Of a stretch of DNA of 64,000 nucleotides, positions 53,440-61,297 are shown piece after piece. The notes under the pieces were generated by a model, which did no database searches, was not told where the DNA came from, and worked only from the letters and a program-made list of their open reading frames with translations. The stretch's first letter is position 1; every line of letters starts with the position of its first letter. The position numbers and the translations under genes are program-made. Source of the DNA: Bradyrhizobium ivorense (GTDB lineage Bacteria > Pseudomonadota > Alphaproteobacteria > Rhizobiales > Xanthobacteraceae); NCBI RefSeq assembly GCF_900696085.1, contig NZ_CAADFC020000016.1, forward strand, positions 186,001-250,000, in the 5' to 3' direction.

Positions 53440-54423
53440 ATGCAGCGGGAGATTGGATCGAGGCCGGACCGAGCCGCCCCGGATGGCGGCCTCGGCGGCG
53501 CAACAGGCGCGCAAACGCCGGACTCAGCGCGCGGTCTGCGCTCGCATGACCGCTACCGCTACAGCGCGATCACGCGCCGCCCCGACTTCGCGTGGCCGAA
53601 CGGAAAGCGGCTCGCGGTTTACGTCGCGCTCAACCTCGAGCATTTCGCTTTCGGCGACGGTCTCGGCGCCGAACTTTGCCCGGGCGGACCGCATCCGGAC
53701 GTCCTCAACTACGCCTGGCGCGACTATGGCAACCGGGTCGGCGTGTGGCGACTCATCGATCTGTTCGACGAACTGAAACTGCCGATCTCCGTGCTCGTGA
53801 ACAGCAGCATTTATCACTATTGCCCGGAAGTGATGGACGCATTTCGCGCCCGCGGCGACGAGGTCGTCGGTCATGGACGGACCAATTCCGAACGCCAGGG
53901 CGTGCTCTCGCCCGCCGAGGAGCAGCGACTGATCGAGGAAGCGACGGACATCATCACGCGCGCCGAGGGACGACGGCCGCTCGGCTGGCTCGGTCCGTGG
54001 ATCTCGCAATCCGACGTGACGCCGGACCTGCTCGCCGAAGCGGGCTACCAATACCTGCTCGACTGGTGCATGGACGATCAGCCGGTGTGGTTCTCGACAA
54101 GGGGCGGCGGGCGCATCCTGTCCGTCCCCTATCCACAGGAACTGAACGACATCCCCTCGATTGTCGGACGCAAGGACAGCGGCGAACAGTTTGCGACCAT
54201 GATCGCAGACACGTTCGAGGAAATGCTCGCTCAATCCACCAAGCAGTCGCTGGTGATGGGCATCGCGCTGCATCCGTACCTGGTCGGCCAGCCGCACCGG
54301 CTGCGGCCGCTGCGACGTGCGCTGCAGGCGATCGCCGCAAGGCGCGAGGACATCTGGATCACCACCGCCGGCGAGATCGCGGCATTTTCGTGCACCCTGC
54401 CCGACGGCATCGTGCCGACTTGA
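53440..54423 (+). CDS. Polysaccharide-deacetylase-fold hydrolase of the allantoinase PuuE group
   Basis: A 327-residue NodB-like barrel. YVALNLEHFAFGDGLG near residue 63, NYAWRDYGNRVGVWRL near 90, DEVVGHGRTNSERQG near 135, GWLGPWISQSDVTPDLLAEAGYQYLLDW near 178 (core LGPWISQSDVTPDLL) and the C-terminal HPYLVGQPHRLRPLR match PuuE-like proteins. PuuE opens the hydantoin ring of allantoin without a metal; here the exact ring is unknown. GGAG at 7 nt supports ATG 53440. First gene of the plus-strand operon with the amidohydrolase and TetR genes. Confidence 0.85.
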   Translation: MQREIGSRPDRAAPDGGLGGATGAQTPDSARGLRSHDRYRYSAITRRPDFAWPNGKRLAVYVALNLEHFAFGDGLGAELCPGGPHPDVLNYAWRDYGNRVGVWRLIDLFDELKLPISVLVNSSIYHYCPEVMDAFRARGDEVVGHGRTNSERQGVLSPAEEQRLIEEATDIITRAEGRRPLGWLGPWISQSDVTPDLLAEAGYQYLLDWCMDDQPVWFSTRGGGRILSVPYPQELNDIPSIVGRKDSGEQFATMIADTFEEMLAQSTKQSLVMGIALHPYLVGQPHRLRPLRRALQAIAARREDIWITTAGEIAAFSCTLPDGIVPT

Positions 54424-54440
54424 GAAACTGGAGACGCGAA

Positions 54441-55661
54441 TTGACAACCATCGACACACTTTTTCAGAACGCGCGGCTGACCGACGGCCAACTGGTCGAC
54501 ATCGCCGTCCGCGGCGGCAAGATCGAGGCGATCACGTCGTCCCGGCAAAGCTACGGCGCAGTCGGCGAATTCCGCGATCTTGGCCGACGCCTGGTGCTCC
54601 CTGGCATGGTCGAAGGTCATATCCACCTGGACAAATGCTTCATCGGCGATGACTGGAAGCCGCATCGGCCCTGCACCGCGGGCTTCAGCGTGCGCGAGCG
54701 CGTCAAATTCGAAAAGGAAGCGCTCGCCCGCGCCAAGCCCATCGCAGTGCGAGCGGCGGCGCTGATCGATCTCTGCGTCTCGCAGGGCACGACTCACATG
54801 CGCAGCCATGTGGATGTCGACGCAGAGGTCGGCCTGCGCCATTTCGAACCGATCGCCGCCGCGCGGGAGGCTCACCGGGAGAAAGTTTCGATCCAGATCG
54901 TGGCGTTCCCGCAGAGCGGCATCCTGACATCGCCCGGAACGGCCGACTTGCTCGATGAAGCCGTTCGCGCCGGCGCCGATCTGGTCGGCGGACTCGACCC
55001 TGCTAGCCATGATGGTGACGTTGCCGGGCATCTTGACGTCGTCTTCGGTATCGCCGAGCGGCATGGCGTCGGCATCGACATTCATCTGCATGACGGCGGT
55101 CTGCAGGGCATCTCGGAGATCGAGGAAATCGCGCGACGGACCAAGGCGTCGGGCCTCGGCGGCAAGGTCACGATCAGTCATGCCTACGCGCTCGGCGAAG
55201 TCGCAACTGACGTAGTTCAACGTACCGCGCACCAGCTTGCCGAGGCCGGCGTCGCCATTCTCACCAATGCCCCGGGTGCGCACGCCTTTCCGCCGGTGTT
55301 GCTGCTCCGCGAGGCCGGCGTCAATGTGTTCTCCGGCAATGACAACATCCGGGATTCCTGGTGGCCCTACGGCGACGGCGACCTGCTCGAACGCGCAATG
55401 ATGGTCGGCTACCGCTCCGGGTTCAACAGCGATGATCAATTGGCCGTGGCCTTCGACATGGTGACGGCCAACGCAGCACGCGCGCTCGGCCTGACGGACT
55501 ACGGCCTCACTGTCGGCGGCACGGCGGATTTCGTCGTGCTGGACGCCCGGCATGTCCAGGAAGCCGTGGTCGCCCGTCCCAAGCCACGCGATGTCTACAA
55601 GGCTGCCCGACTCGTCGCGCACGACGGCGTGACGGTGACCGCCGGCGCCCGGAGGCAGTGA
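54441..55661 (+). CDS. Cytosine-deaminase-like amidohydrolase
   Basis: A 406-residue amidohydrolase, cytosolic. Metal ligands: VEGHIHLDKC near residue 56, IDIHLHDGG near 212, SHAYALGE near 246, and Asp in FSGNDNIRDSWWPYGDGDLLE near 297, the last closely like the CodA/AtzC loop. In E. coli CodA a Glu follows the second His; here it is HLHD. Likely deaminates or hydrolyses a ring C=N or amide of a nitrogen heterocycle. The start is TTG with GGAG at 7 nt. It lies 17 nt after the PuuE-like gene. Confidence 0.87.
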   Translation: MTTIDTLFQNARLTDGQLVDIAVRGGKIEAITSSRQSYGAVGEFRDLGRRLVLPGMVEGHIHLDKCFIGDDWKPHRPCTAGFSVRERVKFEKEALARAKPIAVRAAALIDLCVSQGTTHMRSHVDVDAEVGLRHFEPIAAAREAHREKVSIQIVAFPQSGILTSPGTADLLDEAVRAGADLVGGLDPASHDGDVAGHLDVVFGIAERHGVGIDIHLHDGGLQGISEIEEIARRTKASGLGGKVTISHAYALGEVATDVVQRTAHQLAEAGVAILTNAPGAHAFPPVLLLREAGVNVFSGNDNIRDSWWPYGDGDLLERAMMVGYRSGFNSDDQLAVAFDMVTANAARALGLTDYGLTVGGTADFVVLDARHVQEAVVARPKPRDVYKAARLVAHDGVTVTAGARRQ

Positions 55662-55663
55662 AC

Positions 55664-55807
55664 ATGGAGGAAACGCCCTTGACGAACCGCCGTATTGCCG
55701 ATCTCAATCCGAGCTGCTTGCGCCGGGAACTGGTCCGCAGCCCCGTGTGGCCTGATGGCGACCTGCCTTGCGCGAATACCCGAGCCCAGCCAAGGTTGAC
55801 GCCGTGA
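55664..55807 (+). CDS. Possible 47-residue ORF coupled to the TetR gene
   Basis: ATG 55664 has GGAGG at 8 nt, and the frame ends in TGA that overlaps the GTG start of the TetR gene (GTGA). The peptide (METPLTNRRIADLNP-like start with one more Glu after the Met, 3 Cys/Trp-containing blocks) has no recognised domain. It could be a leader for translational coupling, a small protein, or the remnant of a longer gene. No homology claim is made. Confidence 0.4.
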   Translation: MEETPLTNRRIADLNPSCLRRELVRSPVWPDGDLPCANTRAQPRLTP

Positions 55808-56541
55808 CAGAGACGACAGCACAGAGCAACCCTAGCCGCAGTACCACGCGCGGAAGGCGACCTCGCGACTCAGCGCTCACCAAGGAGGCGATCCTGCGTG
55901 CGGCGACCTTCGAGTTCTGCCACAATGGCCTCGGCGGCGCACGGGTCGAGGCCATTGCGCAACGCGCCAAGGCCAACATGCGCTTGCTGTACGCCTATTT
56001 CGGCGACAAGAACGGGCTCTACATCGCGGTCCTCGAGGACGTCTACACCGAAATTCGTGCGGCCGAACAGCGGCTGAAACTGGATGATCTCGAGCCGATC
56101 GCCGCAATGAGCGAGCTGATCGATTTTACATTCACGTTTTTCGGGCAGCACCAGAACTACATCGCCCTTATCAACACCGAGAACCTTCAACGCGGGCGCA
56201 ATATGCGCAAGTCGCGCAAGATTGCCGATCTTACCCTGCCCCTGGTTGCAAGCATCGAAAGCATCCTGCGGCGCGGCGTGGCTGCCGGCCTGTTTCGCAG
56301 TGATGTCGATCCGATCCAGCTTTATGTCTCAATCACTGCGATGAGCTATTTCCACGTTTCCAACCGGTACACGCTGTCGGCGATGTTCGACAAGGACCTC
56401 GGCGATTCGGACTGGCTGGCGCGACGCCGTGAGCATGCGCAGGACATGATCTTGACCTGGCTGACGGCTGCCGCCGGGGAACGCAAGCACAAGTCTGCAG
56501 GATCGAAGGCGACGGCGCGCCTCGGCAAGCCCTCCCGCTAA
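55804..56541 (+). CDS. RutR-like TetR-family regulator of the ureide island
   Basis: A 245-residue regulator. A basic N-terminus TTRGRRPRDS precedes the HTH (residues about 30-75, with GGARVEAIAQRAKANMRLLYAYF as the HTH; core VEAIAQRAKANMRLLY). The C-terminal domain has NTENLQRGRNMRKS and SYFHVSNRYTLSAMF, similar to RutR/YcdC, the pyrimidine-responsive repressor of E. coli. RutR binds TTGACCANNTGGTCAA-type sites; TTGAC half sites stand before three operons here. The start is GTG overlapping the upstream ORF. Probably represses the island until the ureide is present. Confidence 0.85.
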   Translation: MTETTAQSNPSRSTTRGRRPRDSALTKEAILRAATFEFCHNGLGGARVEAIAQRAKANMRLLYAYFGDKNGLYIAVLEDVYTEIRAAEQRLKLDDLEPIAAMSELIDFTFTFFGQHQNYIALINTENLQRGRNMRKSRKIADLTLPLVASIESILRRGVAAGLFRSDVDPIQLYVSITAMSYFHVSNRYTLSAMFDKDLGDSDWLARRREHAQDMILTWLTAAAGERKHKSAGSKATARLGKPSR

Positions 56542-56578
56542 AGCGCGACGAGATTGGGTTGAATCATCGTCGCGCTTT
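56540..56578. terminator. Perfect 12-bp hairpin between convergent TetR and GGT-family genes
   Basis: AAAGCGCGACGA (56540-56551) pairs exactly with TCGTCGCGCTTT (56567-56578). It overlaps the TetR stop codon region and ends in TTT on both strands, so it may stop transcription from both sides. It resembles a common Bradyrhizobium element followed by TTTGAGCATGATCT at about 56588. Confidence 0.6.
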
Positions 56579-56692
56579 GACTCCTCGTTTGAGCATGATC
56601 TCTGCGCAAACGCTCCGCGTTTGTCGCGAGGGAAAACCGCTTCACCCGAGCCGCACGTGCCGCAATCCTGCGGATCGTGCGCCGGGAATCCC

Positions 56693-58285
56693 TCAGCGGG
56701 TCGCCACGACGCCGTCGCTGCGCGGATCGCTGGCCCCTTCCATCAGGCCATCCGGATGCCAGACGATTGCGCCGGCGTGTCCCATGAACTCCTCGAACGG
56801 ACCGGCCATTTGAATGTCGTGGCCGAGCGCGTGCAGCCGATCGATGATGGCGGGATCGAAGCGGGATTCGATCTTCAGGTTGTTGTTTTCCTCGCCCCAG
56901 GTGCGACCGAGCAGCCAGCGGGGCGCCGTAATCGCGGACTGCAGCTCCTGGCCGTGCATGGCGTAACGGCTGAAGATGGCGGCCTGGGTTTGCGGCTGCC
57001 CCTCGCCGCCCATCGTGCCATAGGATATCAGCCGGCCATCACCGAGCTCTGCCATTGCGGGCTGGATCGTGTGAAACGGCAGGCGTCCCGGATCCAATCG
57101 ATTGGTGTCGGTATCGCCGAGGCTAAAGCTCGTTCCGCGATTTTGCCAGGTGACTCCACTCTCGGGGAGGATGACGCCCGAGCCAAATTCCCAATAGACG
57201 CTTTGAATGAAGCTGACGCTGAGCCCGCTGCGATCGGTCGCGGCGAGCCACACCGTATCGCCTGGTTTGGACGGATCGGGCCACGGCGCGGCGCGGCGGT
57301 CGGATACGGTTTCGTGAAGCGCGGCCAGCGATTCCTCGGACAGGAATTCGGCGGCGGGGCGCTTCATGTAGTCGGGATCGGTCACGTGGTTGTTGCGAAT
57401 ACGGAACGCAGCCTTCGTGCACTCGACGAGCCTGTGCAGATGATCGACGCCATCGGCTTCGTCGGCCATGCGCCGGGCATAAAGCGCCAGGATCAAGAGC
57501 GAGGCCAGCCCCTGCGTCGGCGGAGGCATGTTGAAGATTTTGTGTCCGGACACCTCGACCGAGAGCGGCGTCACCAGCGCTGCTTGATGTCGCTCCAGAT
57601 CGGCGAGCCGCAGCGGGCTCCCTACCCGCTCGAGGTCGGCCGCCATCGAGCGCGCCAGCTCGCCGCGATAGAAGTCGGCCAGGCCGACCTTGGCCAATCG
57701 CCGCAACGTCTCGGCGACACGCGGCTGCCGCAGCCGCGCTCCGACCGCAAGCGGGATGCCTTGCGGCAGATAGACCTCGGCATAGCCGGGCACGCTTTCG
57801 AGCTCGTGCCGCTTCTTGCGAATGTTTTCATGCAGCGTGCTGGTGACGGCTACGCCCTCCTCGGCATGCCGGATTGCCGGCTCGAGCAGCCGCGCCATCG
57901 GCAGCCGGCCGTCATGACGATCGCGGCTGAGTTCATAGGCCTTCTGCCAACCGTCGACGGTACCGGCGACGGTGAGCGCGGCAAGCGGGCCGCGACCGGG
58001 AATGCTGCTGCAGCCTCGCTGGCGATACCAGCCGCGATCCGCGGCCATCGCAGCGCGCCCGCAAGCCTGAATCCCGACCGGCATCGAACCGGCGCGGCCG
58101 ACGAGCCAGAAGCTATCGCCACCGAGGCCGTTCATGTGGGGATAGGCCACGGCGATCGTCGCGGCCGAGGCGATCATGGCCTCAATGGCATTGCCACCTT
58201 CCGACAAGACGGCGAGTCCAGCCTGCGCCGCGAGGTGGTGCGGCGCGGTTACCATGCCGCCATAGCTTCGTTTTGTCTGCAACAT
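56693..58285 (-). CDS. Cytosolic gamma-glutamyltransferase-family Ntn hydrolase, HpxW-like (oxamate amidohydrolase candidate)
   Basis: A 530-residue protein of the GGT family. NGLGGDSFW near residue 52 (glycine loop), then the autoprocessing site GDTVWLAATDRSG with the nucleophile T344, FGSGVILPESG, and GTMGGEGQPQ near 430. There is no signal peptide, unlike periplasmic GGT. Klebsiella HpxW, a GGT-family enzyme, hydrolyses oxamate to oxalate and ammonia; oxamate is exactly the product expected from the FdrA/DUF1116/DUF2877 enzymes here. A TTGACA/TATTAC-like promoter lies upstream. A glutathione- or gamma-glutamyl-amide role remains possible. Confidence 0.8.
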   Translation of the reverse strand: MLQTKRSYGGMVTAPHHLAAQAGLAVLSEGGNAIEAMIASAATIAVAYPHMNGLGGDSFWLVGRAGSMPVGIQACGRAAMAADRGWYRQRGCSSIPGRGPLAALTVAGTVDGWQKAYELSRDRHDGRLPMARLLEPAIRHAEEGVAVTSTLHENIRKKRHELESVPGYAEVYLPQGIPLAVGARLRQPRVAETLRRLAKVGLADFYRGELARSMAADLERVGSPLRLADLERHQAALVTPLSVEVSGHKIFNMPPPTQGLASLLILALYARRMADEADGVDHLHRLVECTKAAFRIRNNHVTDPDYMKRPAAEFLSEESLAALHETVSDRRAAPWPDPSKPGDTVWLAATDRSGLSVSFIQSVYWEFGSGVILPESGVTWQNRGTSFSLGDTDTNRLDPGRLPFHTIQPAMAELGDGRLISYGTMGGEGQPQTQAAIFSRYAMHGQELQSAITAPRWLLGRTWGEENNNLKIESRFDPAIIDRLHALGHDIQMAGPFEEFMGHAGAIVWHPDGLMEGASDPRSDGVVATR

Positions 58286-58309
58286 TAGCCGCTTCTCCGA
58301 ACACAGCTT

Positions 58310-58339
58310 TGTAATAATATTTTTACTTACAATGTCAAG
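58310..58339 (-). promoter_or_regulatory. Promoter/operator of the GGT-family gene
   Basis: On the minus strand: TTGACA (58333-58338), a 16-bp spacer TTGTAAGTAAAAATAT, then TATTAC. GTAA...TTAC arms and AAGTAAAAATATT overlap the promoter, similar to the other two control regions of the island. Confidence 0.55.
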
Positions 58340-58516
58340 CAACCAAAGCCCCCTGTCTGAGGCCGCATTGCCCGCTATTCGCGCAGCCGCGGCCTCGCGA
58401 CGGTCATGCCATGTCATCCGAGCACGACAATTTGTCATGCCCGTTGCACTTTTTTGCGACGCATCATATGATGCATATAATTCAAACAAATCTCCGGCAC
58501 CCAAGGGAGTCCTGCC

Positions 58517-59713
58517 ATGTCATCCAGCGCCGATCCCGTCGTCATCCTGTCCGCCGCCCGCACCCCGCTCGGCCGTTTCATGGGGGAACTGACGCCGCTC
58601 GCCGCGCACAAGCTCGGCTCTCATGTGATCGGCGCGGCGCTGGAGCGCGCCAAGCTGGCGCCGGAACGGGTTGACGAGGTGTTCATGGGCAATGTGCTGC
58701 CGGCCGGCCAGGGCCAGGCCCCTGCCCGCCAGGCCGCGCGCGGCGCAAAACTGCCCGATGCCACCGGCGCCACCACCGTCAACAAGGTCTGCGGCTCCGG
58801 CATGAAGGCGACCATGCTCGGCCACGATATCATCAAGGCCGGCTCCGCCGAGATCGTGGTGTCGGGCGGCATGGAGAGCATGAGCAACGCGCCGTATCTC
58901 CTGCAGAAGGCGCGCGGCGGCTATCGCGCCGGCCACGACCGCATCATCGACCACATGATGATGGACGGGCTCGAGGACGCCTATGAGACGGGACGCTCGA
59001 TGGGCGATTTCGGTGAGGCGACCGCCGAGGCCTACCAGTTTACCCGCGCCGATCAGGACACCTATGCGATGGAGACGCTGACCCGCGCCCGCAAGGCGGT
59101 CGAAGGCGGCGCGTTCAAGGCCGAGATCGCGCCGATCACGCTGGCCGAAAAGGCCGGCCCCCGCATCATCGGCAATGACGAGCATCCGCTGAAGGTCGAT
59201 CCGGCCAAGATCCCCGGCCTGAAGCCGGCGTTCCGCGCCAATGGCACCATCACGCCGGCCGCCTCTTCGGCCAATGCTGACGGCGCCGCGGCGCTGGTGC
59301 TGGCCCGCCGGTCGCTGGCCGATCGCGACGGACTGCCGGTGTTCGCCGAGATCAAGGGCCATGCCACCCACAGCCAGGAGCCGCAGTGGTTCACCACCGC
59401 GCCGATCCCGGCGATCCGCAAGCTGCTCGACAAGGTCGGCTGGAGCGTCGGCGACGTCGACCTGTTCGAGATCAACGAGGCGTTTGCCGTGGTCGCGATG
59501 GCGGCGCAACGCGACCTCGGCATTCCGCGTGACCGGCTCAACATCAATGGCGGCGCCTGCGCGCTCGGCCACCCGATCGGCGCCACCGGCGCCCGGCTGA
59601 TCGTGACCTTGCTGCACGCGCTGGAGGCGCAGAATCTGAAGCGCGGCGTCGCCGCTTTGTGCATCGGCGGCGGCGAAGCCACCGCGATCGCGGTGGAGCG
59701 CGTGACGAACTAA
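58517..59713 (+). CDS. Acetyl-CoA C-acetyltransferase (thiolase)
   Basis: A 398-residue thiolase condensing two acetyl-CoA or cleaving 3-ketoacyl-CoA. Nucleophile Cys in TVNKVCGSGMKA near residue 92, ACALGHPIGATGAR near 351 (active-site His), and the second Cys in ALCIGGGEATA near 382. The profile is closest to the biosynthetic AtoB/PhaA group, which could supply acetoacetyl-CoA for PHA; no phaB or phaC gene is adjacent. GGGAG at 8 nt supports ATG 58517. Confidence 0.94.
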   Translation: MSSSADPVVILSAARTPLGRFMGELTPLAAHKLGSHVIGAALERAKLAPERVDEVFMGNVLPAGQGQAPARQAARGAKLPDATGATTVNKVCGSGMKATMLGHDIIKAGSAEIVVSGGMESMSNAPYLLQKARGGYRAGHDRIIDHMMMDGLEDAYETGRSMGDFGEATAEAYQFTRADQDTYAMETLTRARKAVEGGAFKAEIAPITLAEKAGPRIIGNDEHPLKVDPAKIPGLKPAFRANGTITPAASSANADGAAALVLARRSLADRDGLPVFAEIKGHATHSQEPQWFTTAPIPAIRKLLDKVGWSVGDVDLFEINEAFAVVAMAAQRDLGIPRDRLNINGGACALGHPIGATGARLIVTLLHALEAQNLKRGVAALCIGGGEATAIAVERVTN

Positions 59714-59760
59714 CTGGCGGGTGGCGAGCTGCGCAAAGTCACGCAGCGTGGCTCTATCCC

Positions 59761-59873
59761 CGTCATTGCGAGCGAAGCGAAGCAATCCATTTCACCGCGT
59801 ATGCGGACCGATGGATTGCTTCGTCGCGGAGCCTGTCATCGTTCGCGCGACCCGTTGGCTCCTCGCAATGACG
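59761..59873. repeat. Dispersed inverted repeat, family R1, with enlarged right arm
   Basis: CGTCATTGCGAGCGAAGCGA at the left and CTCCTCGCAATGACG at the right; the right half has about 30 extra bases (GTCATCGTTCGCGCGACCCG) compared with the other copies. Confidence 0.85.
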
Positions 59874-59984
59874 CCCCAAGTACCGAGTCCGAAAACGAGG
59901 GAACTACGTCATTTTAGACATAGCGCCCTCGTGGCATATTAGGCATCACGAACAATACCCTCATCGCATTTCATCCGGGGCCCA

Positions 59985-61289
59985 ATGATCTCGAACTGGC
60001 TTGCTTCCACCCTCGCCCGCCGCAACGTCCACTATGGCTGGGTGATGGTTGCCGTCACCTTCTTTGCCGCGCTGATCTCGGCCGGCACCGTCGGCGCGCC
60101 CGGCGTCTTCATCGTTCCGCTGCAGAAGGAGTTCGGCTGGTCGACCGCGGAAATCTCCTCGGCGCTGTCGATCCGCTTCATCCTGTTCGGGCTGATGGCG
60201 CCGTTCGCCGCCGCGCTGTTGAACCGCTACGGCCTGCGCAACGTCACGCTGGCGGCGCAGTTGATCGTGGTCACGGGCTTGCTCGCCTCGCTGGCGATGA
60301 CGCAGGTCTGGCAATTGATCCTGCTGTGGGGCGTCGTGATCGGGATCGGCACCGGCATGACCGCGCTGGTGCTCGGCGCCACCATTGCATCACGCTGGTT
60401 CGTGGCGCGGCGCGGGCTTGTGATCGGGATCATGACCGCGAGCGTCGCAACCGGGCAGCTCGCCTTCCTGCCGTTGATCGCCACGCTCACCGAACGCTAC
60501 GGCTGGCGTCCTGCGCTGGCCGTGGTCTGCGCCGCGCTCGGCGTCGCCGCCTTTGCCGTGCTGATGGTGATGCGCGACCGGCCGAGCGATCTCGGCCTGC
60601 GTCCGTTCGGCGACGACGGCACCGCGCCGCTGGCAACCCCGCCGCCGGCCAATGCGCCGATCATGGCGGCGGCGCTCGGCACGCTGCGCGACTCGTCAAA
60701 ATCGTCGGTGTTCTGGATCCTGTTCGCGACTTTCTTCGTCTGCGGCGCCTCGACCAACGGCCTGGTCCAGGTCCATCTGATCCCGATGTGCCTCGACTTC
60801 GGCATCCCGCAGGTGCAGGCCGCGAGCCTGCTCGCCGCGATGGGCATCTTCGACTTCTTCGGCACCATCATCTCCGGCTGGCTGTCCGACCGCTACGACA
60901 ACCGTTGGCTATTGTTCTGGTATTATGGCCTGCGCGGGCTGTCGCTGCTGTTCCTGCCGTTTTCCGACTTCTCGTTCTACGGCCTGTCGCTGTTTGCGAT
61001 GTTCTACGGGCTCGACTGGATCGCGACCGTGCCGCCGACGGTGCGGCTGACCGCGCAGCGCTTCGGCGCCGAGCGCGCCAACCTGGTGTTCGGCTGGATC
61101 TTCGCCGGCCATCAGCTCGGTGCCGGTGCGGCGGCATTTGGCGCCGGCGTGTCGCGCACGCTCTATGCGAGCTATCTGCCGGCGTTCTTCATTGCCGGCG
61201 CGCTCTGCGTGTTCGCAGCGCTGATCGCGCTCGCGATCACGCGGCCGCAGCCGAAGCCGGTCACGGAGGCGAAGCCGGCCGCGGCCTGA
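59985..61289 (+). CDS. MFS transporter, monocarboxylate/OFA-like
   Basis: A 434-residue 12-helix transporter. HYGWVMVAVTFFAALISAGT in helix 1, VPLQKEFGWSTAEISSALSI near 50, GIGTGMTALVLGATIASRWF near 118 and GWLSDRYDNRW near 298 match the MCT/oxalate-formate-antiporter-like branch of the MFS. The substrate is probably a small carboxylate. It is 27 kb-island adjacent but separated from the ureide genes by a thiolase gene; a role in oxalate exchange is only a possibility. Start ATG 59985 with weak Shine-Dalgarno. Confidence 0.83.
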   Translation: MISNWLASTLARRNVHYGWVMVAVTFFAALISAGTVGAPGVFIVPLQKEFGWSTAEISSALSIRFILFGLMAPFAAALLNRYGLRNVTLAAQLIVVTGLLASLAMTQVWQLILLWGVVIGIGTGMTALVLGATIASRWFVARRGLVIGIMTASVATGQLAFLPLIATLTERYGWRPALAVVCAALGVAAFAVLMVMRDRPSDLGLRPFGDDGTAPLATPPPANAPIMAAALGTLRDSSKSSVFWILFATFFVCGASTNGLVQVHLIPMCLDFGIPQVQAASLLAAMGIFDFFGTIISGWLSDRYDNRWLLFWYYGLRGLSLLFLPFSDFSFYGLSLFAMFYGLDWIATVPPTVRLTAQRFGAERANLVFGWIFAGHQLGAGAAAFGAGVSRTLYASYLPAFFIAGALCVFAALIALAITRPQPKPVTEAKPAAA

Positions 61290-61297
61290 GCGCGTAT

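Noticed and set aside
56693..58285. Simple call as periplasmic glutathione hydrolase
   Set aside because: No signal peptide precedes the GGT fold and the gene context points to amide hydrolysis of a ureide product; kept as an alternative only.
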